Shown piece after piece: positions 1 through 8,446 of a stretch of DNA of 53,009 nucleotides. Under the pieces are notes generated by a model, which ran no database searches, was not told the origin of the DNA, and saw only the letters and a list, made by a program, of their open reading frames with translations. Every line of letters starts with the position of its first letter. Position 1 is the first letter of the stretch. This DNA comes from Rickettsiales bacterium (GTDB lineage Bacteria; Pseudomonadota; Alphaproteobacteria; Rickettsiales; UBA1997): positions 1-53,009 of the forward strand of contig JAGWYT010000008.1 of the NCBI GenBank assembly GCA_018969185.1, in the 5' to 3' direction. A program made the translations under genes and the position numbers.

Positions 1-54
1 AGTAGTAGCTAAAAGACCTGTTAAAGCAGCAGAAACAATTTTATTAGATTTCAT
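1..54 (-). CDS. 5' end of a gene for a secreted protein (partial)
   Basis: The first 18 codons of a minus-strand gene run off the window edge. They read MKSNKIVSAALTGLLATT: a basic start followed by a short hydrophobic Ala/Leu/Thr stretch, which looks like the beginning of a Sec signal peptide. A good Shine-Dalgarno (aaggag on the minus strand, positions 61-66) sits six bases upstream of the ATG, which is unusual here because most genes in this window lack a clear one. It suggests a strongly translated exported or outer-membrane protein, but the family cannot be told from 18 residues. Confidence 0.6.
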   Translation of the reverse strand, partial: MKSNKIVSAALTGLLATT

Positions 55-262
55 GTAAATCTCCTTAAATAAATTTTATTGATTTTTGTATTGTGGATCA
101 AAATTCATAGATAGAACTTTGTCACATTACCTATTTCGTTTTATTTTTTAATTTAGTTACATCAAATTAAATTTTTTTTAAATAGGATATTGAAAACGTC
201 CATTGTCCTAACTCAAAAGACAAGAAAAATTTGATTAGAAATATTGAGTATTTTATTATAAA

Positions 263-1477
263 ATGAATTTTGTACATGATATAGATATGTCGTCATCAGC
301 CAAAAATTCTTCAGAGCAAGCAGCAATAGCAATTCTTCTTACCATAAGCGTTTGTCATATGCTAAATGACATGATGCAATCACTGATATTTGCGGTTTAT
401 CCAATTCTAAAAAATTCTCTTAATTTAAATTTTGCGCAAATTGGCTTGATTGGTTTTGTTTATCAATGCACGGCGTCAATATTACAGCCGTTTGTTGGAC
501 AATATACTGATAAGAATCATAAACCATATTCTTTAGTTTTTGGTATGTTTTGTACTTTGCTTGGACTTTTGACTTTAGCCTTTGCTCATGAATTTTACAT
601 CTCATTAATTGCTGTTGCCATTGTTGGAACTGGATCATCAATTTTTCATCCTGAAGCATCTCGTATTGCAAGGCTTGCAGGTAAGGGCAGACATGGATTT
701 TCACAATCATTTTTTCAAGTTGGAGGAAATGTTGGAACTGCGCTAGGGCCTCTTTTAGCAGCTTTTATTGTGTTAGTTAAAGGGCAACAAAGCATTGCCT
801 TATTTTGTTTTGCTGCCTTGATTGGCATGATTTTATTGACCTATGTTGGTAATTGGTTTAAGGAGATGCATTTAGCTGGTAAGTTTGCCTCTAAAGCAAA
901 AACACATCATCATAATTTGCCAAAAAATGTTGTTGCGCTTTCTTTCGTAGTTTTAGTAATTCTGATTTTTTCAAAATTCTTTTACATGGAAAGCATTAAA
1001 AGCTATTACACTTTTTATTTAATAGAAAGCTTTGGACTCTCAATTAAAGACGCTCAGCTTCATTTATTTTTATTTCTTTTAGCAACTGCAATTGGAGTTT
1101 TGTTTGGTGGAATTTTTGCTGATAAATATGGTAGAAAATTAGTGATTTGGGTTTCAATCTTGGGCCCGTTGCCATTAACTTTAGCACTTCCTTATTGTGG
1201 ACTAACCTTAACTGCAATTTTAATTTTTATTATTGGACTTGTGATGTCTTCAGCATTTTCAGCAATTTTGGTTTATGCGCAGGAATTATTACCGGGAAAA
1301 GTTGGAATGGTTTCAGGATTATTTTTTGGAATTGGTTTTGGCATGGCGGGAATTGCTGCAGCGTCACTTGGCAAAGTTGCTGATTTAACTAGTATAAAAT
1401 TTATTTATCACATTTGCTCATTCTTGCCAGCAATTGGACTTCTGACTTATTTCTTACCGAATATTGAGAAGAAATGA
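263..1477 (+). CDS. fsr: MFS exporter, fosmidomycin-resistance (Fsr) type
   Basis: A 404-residue inner-membrane transporter of the major facilitator superfamily with about 12 hydrophobic segments. It follows E. coli Fsr closely throughout: CHMLNDMMQSLIFAVYPIL near the N-terminus, the VGTGSSIFHPEASR block, GGRHG-like KGRHGFSQSFFQVGGN after it, DKYGRK in the central loop, and SAFSAILVYAQELLPG with GMVSGLFFG near the C-terminus. Fsr exports fosmidomycin; the natural substrate is unknown. A downstream ATG (residue 9) is an alternative start, and the N-terminal 20 residues are not conserved. It stands alone, facing the EamA transporter, with a palindromic repeat between the two 3' ends. Confidence 0.9.
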   Translation: MNFVHDIDMSSSAKNSSEQAAIAILLTISVCHMLNDMMQSLIFAVYPILKNSLNLNFAQIGLIGFVYQCTASILQPFVGQYTDKNHKPYSLVFGMFCTLLGLLTLAFAHEFYISLIAVAIVGTGSSIFHPEASRIARLAGKGRHGFSQSFFQVGGNVGTALGPLLAAFIVLVKGQQSIALFCFAALIGMILLTYVGNWFKEMHLAGKFASKAKTHHHNLPKNVVALSFVVLVILIFSKFFYMESIKSYYTFYLIESFGLSIKDAQLHLFLFLLATAIGVLFGGIFADKYGRKLVIWVSILGPLPLTLALPYCGLTLTAILIFIIGLVMSSAFSAILVYAQELLPGKVGMVSGLFFGIGFGMAGIAAASLGKVADLTSIKFIYHICSFLPAIGLLTYFLPNIEKK

Positions 1478-1489
1478 TCCTTACTTCTT

Positions 1490-1592
1490 GCGCCTTGAGC
1501 TTGTGACAAACCAAGAGAAGTAGCATAATCTTATACTTGGTTTCGACACTTCGTCAGGCTCAGTGCGGCGCAGCTCAACCGGCGTATAAGAT
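1490..1592. repeat. Family A double palindrome, copy A1
   Basis: The 5' half is a worn copy of the gcttgtcgaaaccaagagaag hairpin arm. The 3' half (about 1527-1592) is closed by a stem aatcttatac / gtataagatt around the core cttggtttcgac...gctcaaccgg, with extra bases in the loop. It lies between convergent fsr and the EamA gene and its last bases reach the EamA stop codon, so it may also act as a bidirectional terminator (inference). Other copies are at 18432, 19266, 35993, 38150, 41102 and 52969. Confidence 0.75.
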
Positions 1593-2461
1593 TAACTAGT
1601 CTTTTTAGTTGTCACAATCAGTGCAGAGGCAAAAATTATAATGCTGCCAAATAATTGAATAAGAGTAATTTTTTCCGATAAAAAAATAAAACTAACCAGC
1701 ATTACAATTGGTGGTTCAAGCATTGAAATTATCTCCGCTTTTTCTGAAGCAATAAATTTTAAACCTTTTTGAAAAAGTAAAATTGGTAATGCCGTGCAAA
1801 TCAAGCCTAAACAAAGGACGTTAAACCATATTTTTGGACTATCAGGAATTACAAAACTGCCGTGAAGTAAAGTGAAAATAAGGCATATAATAATTGAGCC
1901 GAAACAGACCATAAAGGCTGAAATTAATGGGTCAGTTTTATTACTTTTGCTTGAAGTTATATAAAGACCAAAAAATATTGAGGCTAAAAATCCAATTAAA
2001 ATTCCATTTAAATTGAAATTGGCGTGAGTGAAATCGCTAAGTAAGATAGTGCCAAAAATGATGCAACTAATTGCGATGTAACAAATTTTTGCAATGTGAG
2101 TTTTGTAAACTAAACGATTAAAAATCAATACTGTAATTGGATGAGTGAAAAGCAAAACTTCGGCAGGCCCCCCGCCAATTAAGCTTGCTGAAACGAAATA
2201 AAGTGAAGTTGCTGTTCCGTGAAAAGGAGCACTTGTTATTAGTGGCAATAATGTTTCGCGCTTAAAAAAAGAAATCTTTTTTAATTTTAGCAGAACTAAA
2301 AAAAATAAAAAAATCGTCGCAATTAAAAAACGCCAAAACATTGTGACAAATGGCGAATAATTTTCACGAATAATGCTAATGCCAAAATAATATAAGAAGC
2401 CGTAGGCTACGGCAGATCCAATAACTAAGGCTATACCTTTTTGTTCGTTACTTAAATTCAT
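1592..2461 (-). CDS. EamA-family (DMT) transporter
   Basis: A 289-residue polytopic membrane protein with about ten hydrophobic helices in two similar halves, the usual size and layout of EamA/RhaT drug-metabolite transporters. The first half contains the PAEVLLFTHPITVLIFNRL block and the second the equivalent EKAEIISMLEPPIVMLVSFI block, each followed by a short hydrophobic helix. Substrate is unknown; relatives move amino acids, purines or S-adenosylmethionine, the last being common in Rickettsiales, but nothing here decides it. It is monocistronic as far as can be seen. Its start lies just downstream of the 173-bp inverted-repeat element. Confidence 0.85.
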   Translation of the reverse strand: MNLSNEQKGIALVIGSAVAYGFLYYFGISIIRENYSPFVTMFWRFLIATIFLFFLVLLKLKKISFFKRETLLPLITSAPFHGTATSLYFVSASLIGGGPAEVLLFTHPITVLIFNRLVYKTHIAKICYIAISCIIFGTILLSDFTHANFNLNGILIGFLASIFFGLYITSSKSNKTDPLISAFMVCFGSIIICLIFTLLHGSFVIPDSPKIWFNVLCLGLICTALPILLFQKGLKFIASEKAEIISMLEPPIVMLVSFIFLSEKITLIQLFGSIIIFASALIVTTKKTS

Positions 2462-2483
2462 CGAAAAATTTTTTAATTTTTGC

Positions 2484-2656
2484 TAGACACTGTTAGCTAA
2501 TTTTTTGCATCAATTTTTTAGAAAATTTTTAGCGATTTTTTTAGAAATTTTTGACAAATATAGGCATATTTTAAAAAAATTTCTAAAAAAAAGAGCAAAA
2601 ATTTACAAAAAAGTGATGTAAAAATCTTAAAATATAAAATTAGCTAACAGTGTCTA
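2484..2656. repeat. 173-bp element with perfect 16-bp terminal inverted repeats
   Basis: The sequence tagacactgttagcta at 2484-2499 recurs as its exact reverse complement tagctaacagtgtcta at 2641-2656. The 141 bases between them are extremely T-rich in the left half and A-rich in the right half, so most of the element can fold back imperfectly on itself. No gene lies inside. It resembles a miniature inverted-repeat element. No target duplication is obvious at the ends and no second copy was noticed in the window. Confidence 0.7.
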
Positions 2657-2736
2657 TTGCTTTAAGCATTTGCTCATTATTTATTCCTGTATTTTTTAAT
2701 AACTAATTTGCAAAAATCAAAAGAATTAGGATGTGA

Positions 2737-2988
2737 TTAGAAATATTTAACAATATTTATTTTTTTATCAGTTTTGATTTCATTATCATTGGCATGGTTA
2801 TTTATTTCAGTAAAATTCTCTTTGGTGATTATTGCGGGCATTTTACCTTTTAATTTAACTAAAGAGAATAAGTGATAAGACCATCTTTTAGGAAGTGATA
2901 CTAAAGATTTTAATGAGTTAATTATGTCGACTATTCTAATAAAACAATATTCAGAAAAGCCTTCAAAACCATAAGTTTTGTAACCCAT
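2737..2988 (-). CDS. Small hypothetical protein at the 3' end of a decayed locus
   Basis: An 83-residue reading frame with no recognised family. It begins six bases after the stop of the pseudogene upstream of it on the same strand, so it may be a distinct downstream gene of the same former operon or part of its decayed tail. Composition is ordinary for the window: mixed, with a lysine- and isoleucine-rich end. There is no good ribosome binding site. The surrounding region is full of stops and frameshifts, so this may not be expressed. Confidence 0.3.
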   Translation of the reverse strand: MGYKTYGFEGFSEYCFIRIVDIINSLKSLVSLPKRWSYHLFSLVKLKGKMPAIITKENFTEINNHANDNEIKTDKKINIVKYF

Positions 2989-2994
2989 TTTTCG

Positions 2995-4932
2995 TTAAAC
3001 TTGTTTAATCAAATTCTTAAAATGGATATTTCCATCATTAATAACATGGCTGACAAGAACTCTTATTTCCTCACCAATAGTTCTATTTCTAATAGTCTTA
3101 AATTGGTCGTAAAATTCGATAACTTCTTTTCCAAATCCTAAGAAAGAGGCAGCCAGTGCTGCTTCTGCAGTTCTTTCACTATTTCCAGTTCCACCTTTGC
3201 CATAACTAATTATAAAGCCTTTTGCAGGTTGTAACCATCTTGTGGCATTATCAGGATCAATGGCGCGTGGGCAGGCATAAGTTGAAATAATTCCATTAAT
3301 TGCCTCAAAGCCAAAAATGCGAATTGTATTAGCAAAAGTGTTGAGGAAATATGCTGATTTATATTCTTCTGATCCCGAAAATCCTCCACCAGTAACACGC
3401 AAAATTACATGTTCTTCGTCTTGTGCAATCATTGTCCAATGGCTATTAGTAACGGCCAATTGACCAGTGGTTCCGCCAAAGCTTTAGATCAAATTTCTTA
3501 CTTTAGCAGTTTTATTTAAAATGAGATTCATTGACATTCCAGAAGCGGTGGTGATTTTTGTATTAATCTTACCAAATCCAAAAAAATCTTTAATTCTATT
3601 GATTTTAGAGCGATATTTTTTGTTTAAAGACGAGTTATTTTTATTAAAAATTTCATCAATAATTTCTTGATTAGTAGCATTAAAACCCTCGTCAGAAAAA
3701 ACATATTCAGCTCTATAACCAAGAGTAGTGTGCATTTCTGTTAGGCGTAAAAACTTTTCCTTACCATCTTTTTCAATTTCAATTCCAGCTAATTTAGCAA
3801 TTCCATATTCTTCTTCTAAGAAAATTTGTTTTAGAGTGACGCCATTTAACTCCACGTTCTTTGGCAATTTTGCGATTAGTTTGATGAGCATCAAATAAAA
3901 TATTAGAATCGCTTGGATAATAATAGGCTGAAAAAATAGTGTTATTTTTACCAAAAATTTTTTCAATTTCTTTACGTGATATTTCTTTTGCAAAAATTCC
4001 AGCGCGTTTAAAACATTCATTTTCTTGACGTAATCCCGCATCTTCTTTAGCACTGAAGGTTAAATGAATTGAATAAGATTTATTATTTTCACCTTTAAAT
4101 TCAGTAATTTTATGTCCGGTTAGTTTTTCATTTTCTTGCAAAAGTGAGATTGTTAAAAGTGATTCGATACGCCCCCAATCGTTATCAGTAAGCGGATGTA
4201 ATTTTTCTTCAATAGCTTTTCTAATCTAATTCACTTTTTAAGTAAATTAGGCAGTTTTTGAGTAGAGTTTTATAGCTGATATCAACTTTTATGTAATGAG
4301 GATTAAGTGTCTTATTAACAGTTAATCTTTGCAAAGATCTTTTTAATAAAACTGGAATTAAAGCATGTCCCGTCAAACATTCTTCAGCATTAAGAGGAAC
4401 GGCGTGTCTGGCGTGTAATTGTTTAGCGGAAGAACTTACATTAGATTTACGATAATCATCAATAATGTAAAAATATCATCAAGCCTATTTTTAAATTCTG
4501 GAATTAAAGCAGCCATTAATGCACCATCTTCAGCAGCTGGTCCACCAATAAAGGCAATTGCCTTTTTATTTTTATTTTTTTGAAATTCCTCAAAATATTT
4601 TGAAGTTTTAATATCGTTAATTCTTACTTTTTGTGACTTCAATTGTTTAGAACTTTCACCTTCACGTGACTATAAAATATTTTCTTTAAAAAATTTCTTA
4701 TTTTTTAAAACCTTATTTGCAACTTGAAGAGTTGCCTTATCTTTGGTAAATAAAGCTTTTAGCGATGGATTGTGTTTTATGTTTTTAGTGTGAGCGAAAA
4801 TAAATTCTGCAATACTGCCTTTTCTTTCTTCAGCAAATTTAATCAGATCCAAGTCTTTTACGTTATAATGCAATGTAATATTTTTTTTAAAGATTCTTTC
4901 ATAATTCTTAACAAGTTCTCTATTTAAAAATT
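2995..4932 (-). pseudogene. Large decayed gene, family not recognised
   Basis: Several consecutive minus-strand frames read as pieces of one protein of roughly 640 residues. There is no usable start codon at the 5' end (about 4932). An amber stop lies at 4670-4672, with open frame continuing on both sides. A frameshift falls near 4470, a second amber stop at 4221-4223, a frameshift near 3850, and an ochre stop at 3484-3486 with the same frame continuing after it. Recognisable pieces are a glycine-rich block (IAFIGGPAAEDGALMAALIP) in the N-terminal third, HARHAVPLNAEECLTGHALIP after it, and VILRVTGGGFSGSEEY plus SYGKGGTGNSERTAEAALAA near the C-terminus. The Gly-rich blocks faintly suggest a nucleotide- or flavin-binding enzyme, but that is a guess. 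The LysR remnant lies divergent to it. Confidence 0.75.
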
Positions 4933-5056
4933 ATTTGTTCTGTTAAAACGAATAATTTCTGTGTGGCAGATAATAATTTATTTTCTTATATAGTTTAGCT
5001 TATTATTTAGCAAAACAATAGTTAGTTCTTGTTAATATTATTGATGAAGGCTGTGA

Positions 5057-5380
5057 TTTACAGGTGCGCATTCAAATAAAACTTGGGAATTACGCAATAT
5101 AGAAACAAAAAAAGTTACTCAATTACGTAAAATGACTGGTAATATTAAATGTAATAGTGGTGAAATTATTAAAGAGTTAGTTCTTGCTGGAGATGGTGTT
5201 ACAGTTAAATCAGCACGTGATATTGAAGATGAAATCAGAGAAGGAAAAATTATTGTGCTTTTAAAAGATTATGAGGTGGTGCATAAAACATGTTTTTATG
5301 CGGTTTATCCTTCAAAAAAATTCGAATCCCCTAAAATTAAGGCTTTCGTTGATTTCTTTCAGAAGAAGTTGGGTGGGTAG
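5057..5380 (+). pseudogene. LysR-family regulator, C-terminal effector-domain remnant
   Basis: About 107 residues of open frame match the second half of a LysR substrate-binding domain. The pattern is tryptophan-glutamate-leucine-arginine, then NIKCNSGEIIKELVLAGDGV (the usual 'N-gap-G-A-L-x-G-G-I' element), then LLKDYEVVHKTCFYAVYPS and a final KIKAFVDFFQKKL, typical of LysR C-termini (AVYP...SPKVRAFIDFL). The DNA-binding domain and first half of the effector domain are missing. An in-frame stop at 5054-5056 closes the frame upstream, and an internal ATG at 5132 is not a credible start. LysR genes usually face the gene they control, and the pseudogene at 2995-4932 points the other way from the same place. 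Confidence 0.8.
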
Positions 5381-5388
5381 TATATTTT

Positions 5389-5457
5389 GTCATTTCGAGG
5401 CGAAGCCGAGAAATCTTTTTTATTCGAAAAAGATCTCTCGCTTACGCTCGAGATGAC
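5389..5457. repeat. Family B palindrome, copy B1 (gtcatttcgag variant)
   Basis: Outer arms gtcatttcgag and ctcgagatgac are near complements, with inner arms gagaaatctttttt and aaaaagatctctc. It sits between the 3' ends of the LysR remnant and rimM, so on RNA it forms a long hairpin that could end transcription from both sides. The wording is the common 'cattcgag...gcgaagccgag...aagatctctcgc' type of dispersed bacterial repeat, a relative of the other B copies. Confidence 0.7.
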
Positions 5458-5467
5458 ATTTAAACCA

Positions 5468-6013
5468 TTACCCCTTAATCACTTCCGGAATATCAATTCT
5501 AATAAATCCTTTCTTTAAATTTACTTCGGGAAAAGTCTGTTTTTTAAAGTGGAAATTTTCAATTTTTTCTAAAGTTTTTTTAGAATCGCTTTTAGTAAAT
5601 TCAATTTCAAGCATGCCACCAGCACCGAAATCATAGACGTTAATCACTTTGCCAAGCTTCTTTGATTCCATATCAACAACATCAAGACCAATCAAATCAA
5701 CATAGTAAAATTCATCATCTTTAGTTTCTTTAAAATCTTTACGCTCAACAAATAACTCAGTACCGCGTAATTTTTCAGCGTCATTACGATTAGTCACTCC
5801 AGCAATTTCAGCAATCAATATGGCATTTCCTGAACCTGTAGTTCCAACAATCGCTTTATTTTTATTGCTAATTTTTAATTTTATGGAATTTCCCTTATCA
5901 TCAAATAGCGGATATTTCTCAATTTGAATTGGATCCTCGCAAAAGCTTATTAGCTTTACGGCGCCTTTTATTCCAAAGACTGAATTAATTTTTCCGATTA
6001 ATATTTTTGACAT
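5468..6013 (-). CDS. rimM: Ribosome maturation factor RimM
   Basis: A 181-residue protein of normal family length. RimM binds ribosomal protein S19 and helps the 30S head and 16S rRNA 3' domain mature. The N-terminal RimM barrel starts with the signature ILIGKINSVFGIKGAVKL and the C-terminal PRC-barrel carries DEFYYVDLIGLDV...GKVINVYDFGAGGMLEI, ending in the usual FIRIDIPE. It lies three bases downstream of nusB on the same strand and is surely co-transcribed. The usual partners trmD and rplS do not follow; a palindrome and decayed genes do. Confidence 0.95.
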   Translation of the reverse strand: MSKILIGKINSVFGIKGAVKLISFCEDPIQIEKYPLFDDKGNSIKLKISNKNKAIVGTTGSGNAILIAEIAGVTNRNDAEKLRGTELFVERKDFKETKDDEFYYVDLIGLDVVDMESKKLGKVINVYDFGAGGMLEIEFTKSDSKKTLEKIENFHFKKQTFPEVNLKKGFIRIDIPEVIKG

Positions 6014-6016
6014 GAT

Positions 6017-6535
6017 TTATTTTTTATGAGTTGAAACCTTAGCAAATTCTTCAGCGCGATAATATTTAGCTAAATTTTCTAAAATACCGTTTAAGAAAGT
6101 TACTTTTTTATTTTCAAAAAACGATGCTCCAATATCAACATATTCGTCAATTACAACCTTTAGCGGCACGTCTTTCATATATTTAAGTTCAAAAGAACCA
6201 AAGCGTATTATGTAAAGCATGATGTCAGGAAGTGATTGAAGTGACCAATTTTCTTTTAAAAATGGCGAGATTTCATGATCGATTTCACCAAGATATAATT
6301 GCATTCCTTTCAAAAGCGTTTCTAGAAAGCTGAAATCAATTTTTTCACGATAAGAGCTTTCTGCTTCATTTTGTTCCATCAAATAATTATCGATGAGATC
6401 ATCTCTTATTTGGTCAATTGAATGTTTTTCTTCGTAAAATTCAAATTGATAAAAAATTTGTACTGCCATTAGACGAGAAAGCGTGCGTTTACGAGTAAGC
6501 GGAGCTTTTTTATTTTTAATTTTTTTCTGATCCAT
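6017..6535 (-). CDS. nusB: Transcription antitermination protein NusB
   Basis: A 172-residue all-helical protein. NusB pairs with S10 (NusE) on boxA RNA to make rRNA transcription terminator-resistant. The signature is the basic N-terminus followed by SRLMAVQIFYQFEFYE, then the central LPDIMLYIIRFGSFELKYMKDVPLKVVIDEYVDIG-type segment (here split over residues 105-135) and the closing VTFLNGILENLAK. It is slightly longer at the N-terminus than E. coli NusB, with a lysine-rich lead. First gene of a nusB-rimM pair, divergent from carB across an 86-base gap. Confidence 0.95.
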   Translation of the reverse strand: MDQKKIKNKKAPLTRKRTLSRLMAVQIFYQFEFYEEKHSIDQIRDDLIDNYLMEQNEAESSYREKIDFSFLETLLKGMQLYLGEIDHEISPFLKENWSLQSLPDIMLYIIRFGSFELKYMKDVPLKVVIDEYVDIGASFFENKKVTFLNGILENLAKYYRAEEFAKVSTHKK

Positions 6536-6554
6536 TAAAGTAATTTTAGTTAAG

Positions 6555-6583
6555 TTGACTTTTGCCTATGAATCTTTTTAAAT
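6555..6583 (+). promoter_or_regulatory. Possible sigma-70 promoter for carB
   Basis: TTGACT at 6555-6560 and TTAAAT at 6578-6583 are separated by 17 bases, 38 bases before the carB ATG, in the short divergent gap between nusB and carB. The -35 is a 5/6 match and the -10 a 4/6 match. AT-rich sequence throws up such pairs by chance, so this is only a candidate. Confidence 0.35.
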
Positions 6584-6621
6584 GGATAAAATTTTTTTAG
6601 CCATCAGTTTATTTAATTTTC

Positions 6622-8274
6622 ATGCCAAAGAGAACAGATATAAAATCAATCTTAATTATAGGTGCTGGTCCAATTGTAATTGGGCAAGCATGTGAATTTG
6701 ACTATTCAGGAACTCAAGCCTGCAAAGCTTTAAGAGAAGAGGGTTACAAGGTTATCTTGATTAACTCAAACCCTGCAACAATCATGACAGATCCGAATTT
6801 GGCGGATCGCACTTACATTGAGCCAATCAATGTTGATATTGTTGAAAGAATTATTGCTAAAGAAAAACCAGATGCAATTTTGCCAACAGTTGGCGGGCAA
6901 ACAGCTTTAAACTGTGCAATTAACTTAGCAAAAAAAGGTATACTTGAAAAATATGGTGTTGAACTAATTGGTGCTTCAATTGAGGCAATTAATAAGGCGG
7001 AAGATCGTTCAAAATTCCAAGCAGCGATGGATAAAATTGGTTTAAAAACACCAAGAAACGCTATTGTAAAAACTTTTGAAGATGCAATGAAAGCGTTAGA
7101 AACAATTGGTTTGCCAGCAATTATTCGTCCTTCTTTTACTCTTGGTGGGTCTGGTGGTGGCGTTGCTTACACTGAAGAAGAATTTAAACAAATTGTGCAA
7201 TATGGTTTAGCAATTTCTCCAACCAGCGAAATTTTGATTGATGAATCAATCATTGGATGGAAGGAATATGAAATGGAAGTGGTGCGTGATAAAAATGATA
7301 ATGCAATTATTATTTGTTCTATTGAAAACGTTGATCCGATGGGTGTTCATACCGGAGATTCAATTACTGTTGCGCCAGCTCTTACTTTAACAGATAAGGA
7401 ATATCAACAAATGCGTGATGCATCAATTGCGGTGCTACGTGAAATTGGTGTTGAAACAGGTGGATCTAACGTACAATTTGCTGTAAATCCTGCTAATGGA
7501 AATTTAGTGGTGATTGAGATGAACCCAAGAGTTTCAAGATCTTCAGCTCTTGCTTCAAAAGCAACTGGTTTTCCAATTGCAAAGGTGGCGGCGAAATTAG
7601 CGGTTGGTTACACTTTAGATGAAATTAAAAATGACATTACTGGTGGAGTAACTCCAGCATCATTTGAACCAACAATTGATTATGTTATTACAAAAATTCC
7701 AAGGTTCACTTTTGAGAAATTTAAAGGTTCTGATAATGTGCTTTCAAGCTCTATGAAATCAGTAGGTGAGGTAATGGGAATTGGTAGATCTTTCATTGAA
7801 AGTTTTCAAAAAGCTTTGCGTTCAATGGAATTGAATTTGAGCGGCATGGATGATATATCAATTGCCTCAGAAGATAAAGAACAACGCATAAAAATCATTA
7901 CTGAAAAATTAAAAATTGCTGCGCCAAATAGATTATTACTTATTGCGCAAGCCTTGCGTGAAGGTATGTCAATTGAGGAAGTTGCTACAATTACCAAATA
8001 CGACAGATGGTTTTTAGAACAAATTAGCAGTGCTTTAGAAGTTGAAACCAAAATTAAGAAAGAAGGTTTACCAAAGGATCGTGAAGATTTCTTGCAAATT
8101 AAAAGAATGGGATTTTCTGACAAACGTTTAGCAAAATTAAGTGGTCTAACTGAAAAAGAAGTAAGGCAAGCAAGACATGATTTGGATCTGCATCCAATCT
8201 ATAAAAGAGTTGATTCTTGCGCTAGTGAATTTGATTCAGTTACTTCTTACATGTATTCTTGTTACGAGAGTTAA
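6622..8274 (+). CDS. carB: Carbamoyl-phosphate synthase large subunit, N-terminal half only
   Basis: 550 residues, where full CarB has about 1070. The part present is the carboxyphosphate ATP-grasp half (starting [20 protein letters not shown], with [13 protein letters not shown] and [20 protein letters not shown]) plus the oligomerisation domain. It ends at [20 protein letters not shown], which in E. coli is at the linker just before the carbamoyl-phosphate half. The stop falls about a dozen bases before a family C palindromic repeat. No second-half sequence is seen in any frame afterwards, and carA is not in the window. Some archaea and bacteria split carB at this very linker, so the rest may be elsewhere. 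If not, pyrimidine and arginine carbamoyl phosphate supply is broken. Confidence 0.9.
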   Translation: MPKRTDIKSILIIGAGPIVIGQACEFDYSGTQACKALREEGYKVILINSNPATIMTDPNLADRTYIEPINVDIVERIIAKEKPDAILPTVGGQTALNCAINLAKKGILEKYGVELIGASIEAINKAEDRSKFQAAMDKIGLKTPRNAIVKTFEDAMKALETIGLPAIIRPSFTLGGSGGGVAYTEEEFKQIVQYGLAISPTSEILIDESIIGWKEYEMEVVRDKNDNAIIICSIENVDPMGVHTGDSITVAPALTLTDKEYQQMRDASIAVLREIGVETGGSNVQFAVNPANGNLVVIEMNPRVSRSSALASKATGFPIAKVAAKLAVGYTLDEIKNDITGGVTPASFEPTIDYVITKIPRFTFEKFKGSDNVLSSSMKSVGEVMGIGRSFIESFQKALRSMELNLSGMDDISIASEDKEQRIKIITEKLKIAAPNRLLLIAQALREGMSIEEVATITKYDRWFLEQISSALEVETKIKKEGLPKDREDFLQIKRMGFSDKRLAKLSGLTEKEVRQARHDLDLHPIYKRVDSCASEFDSVTSYMYSCYES

Positions 8275-8287
8275 ACTATTAATAGCC

Positions 8288-8432
8288 AGTCATTGCGGAG
8301 ATAAAATTTCTTAGAAGCACGTAAGTGATTCTTAGAAATTTTTCATCCGCAATCCATAAAAAATAATAGATACCGGATTTACAGTTTCTAAGTCAGCAAA
8401 GCCAACTAAGAAAATGTTTGTCCGGCATGACG
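8288..8432. repeat. Family C composite palindrome, copy C1
   Basis: About 145 bases with nested inverted arms: gcggag...catccgc, ttcttagaa...ttcttagaa around a small stem, then gataccggat, then tttctaagt...aactaagaaa and ccggcatgacg. A second copy with the same order of parts but different inner bases is at 24470-24614. This copy lies between the truncated carB and lysA and would add an artificial N-terminal extension if lysA were started inside it. Confidence 0.8.
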
Positions 8433-8446
8433 TGAATAAAAAACAA

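Noticed and set aside
4141-4932. Separate small genes in the decayed region
   Set aside because: The frames continue each other across single stops and shifts, so they are pieces of one former gene.
8414-8446. Longer lysA start at the ATG inside repeat C1
   Set aside because: The extra residues come from the repeat and are unlike LysA N-termini; the ATG at 8447 gives the normal start.
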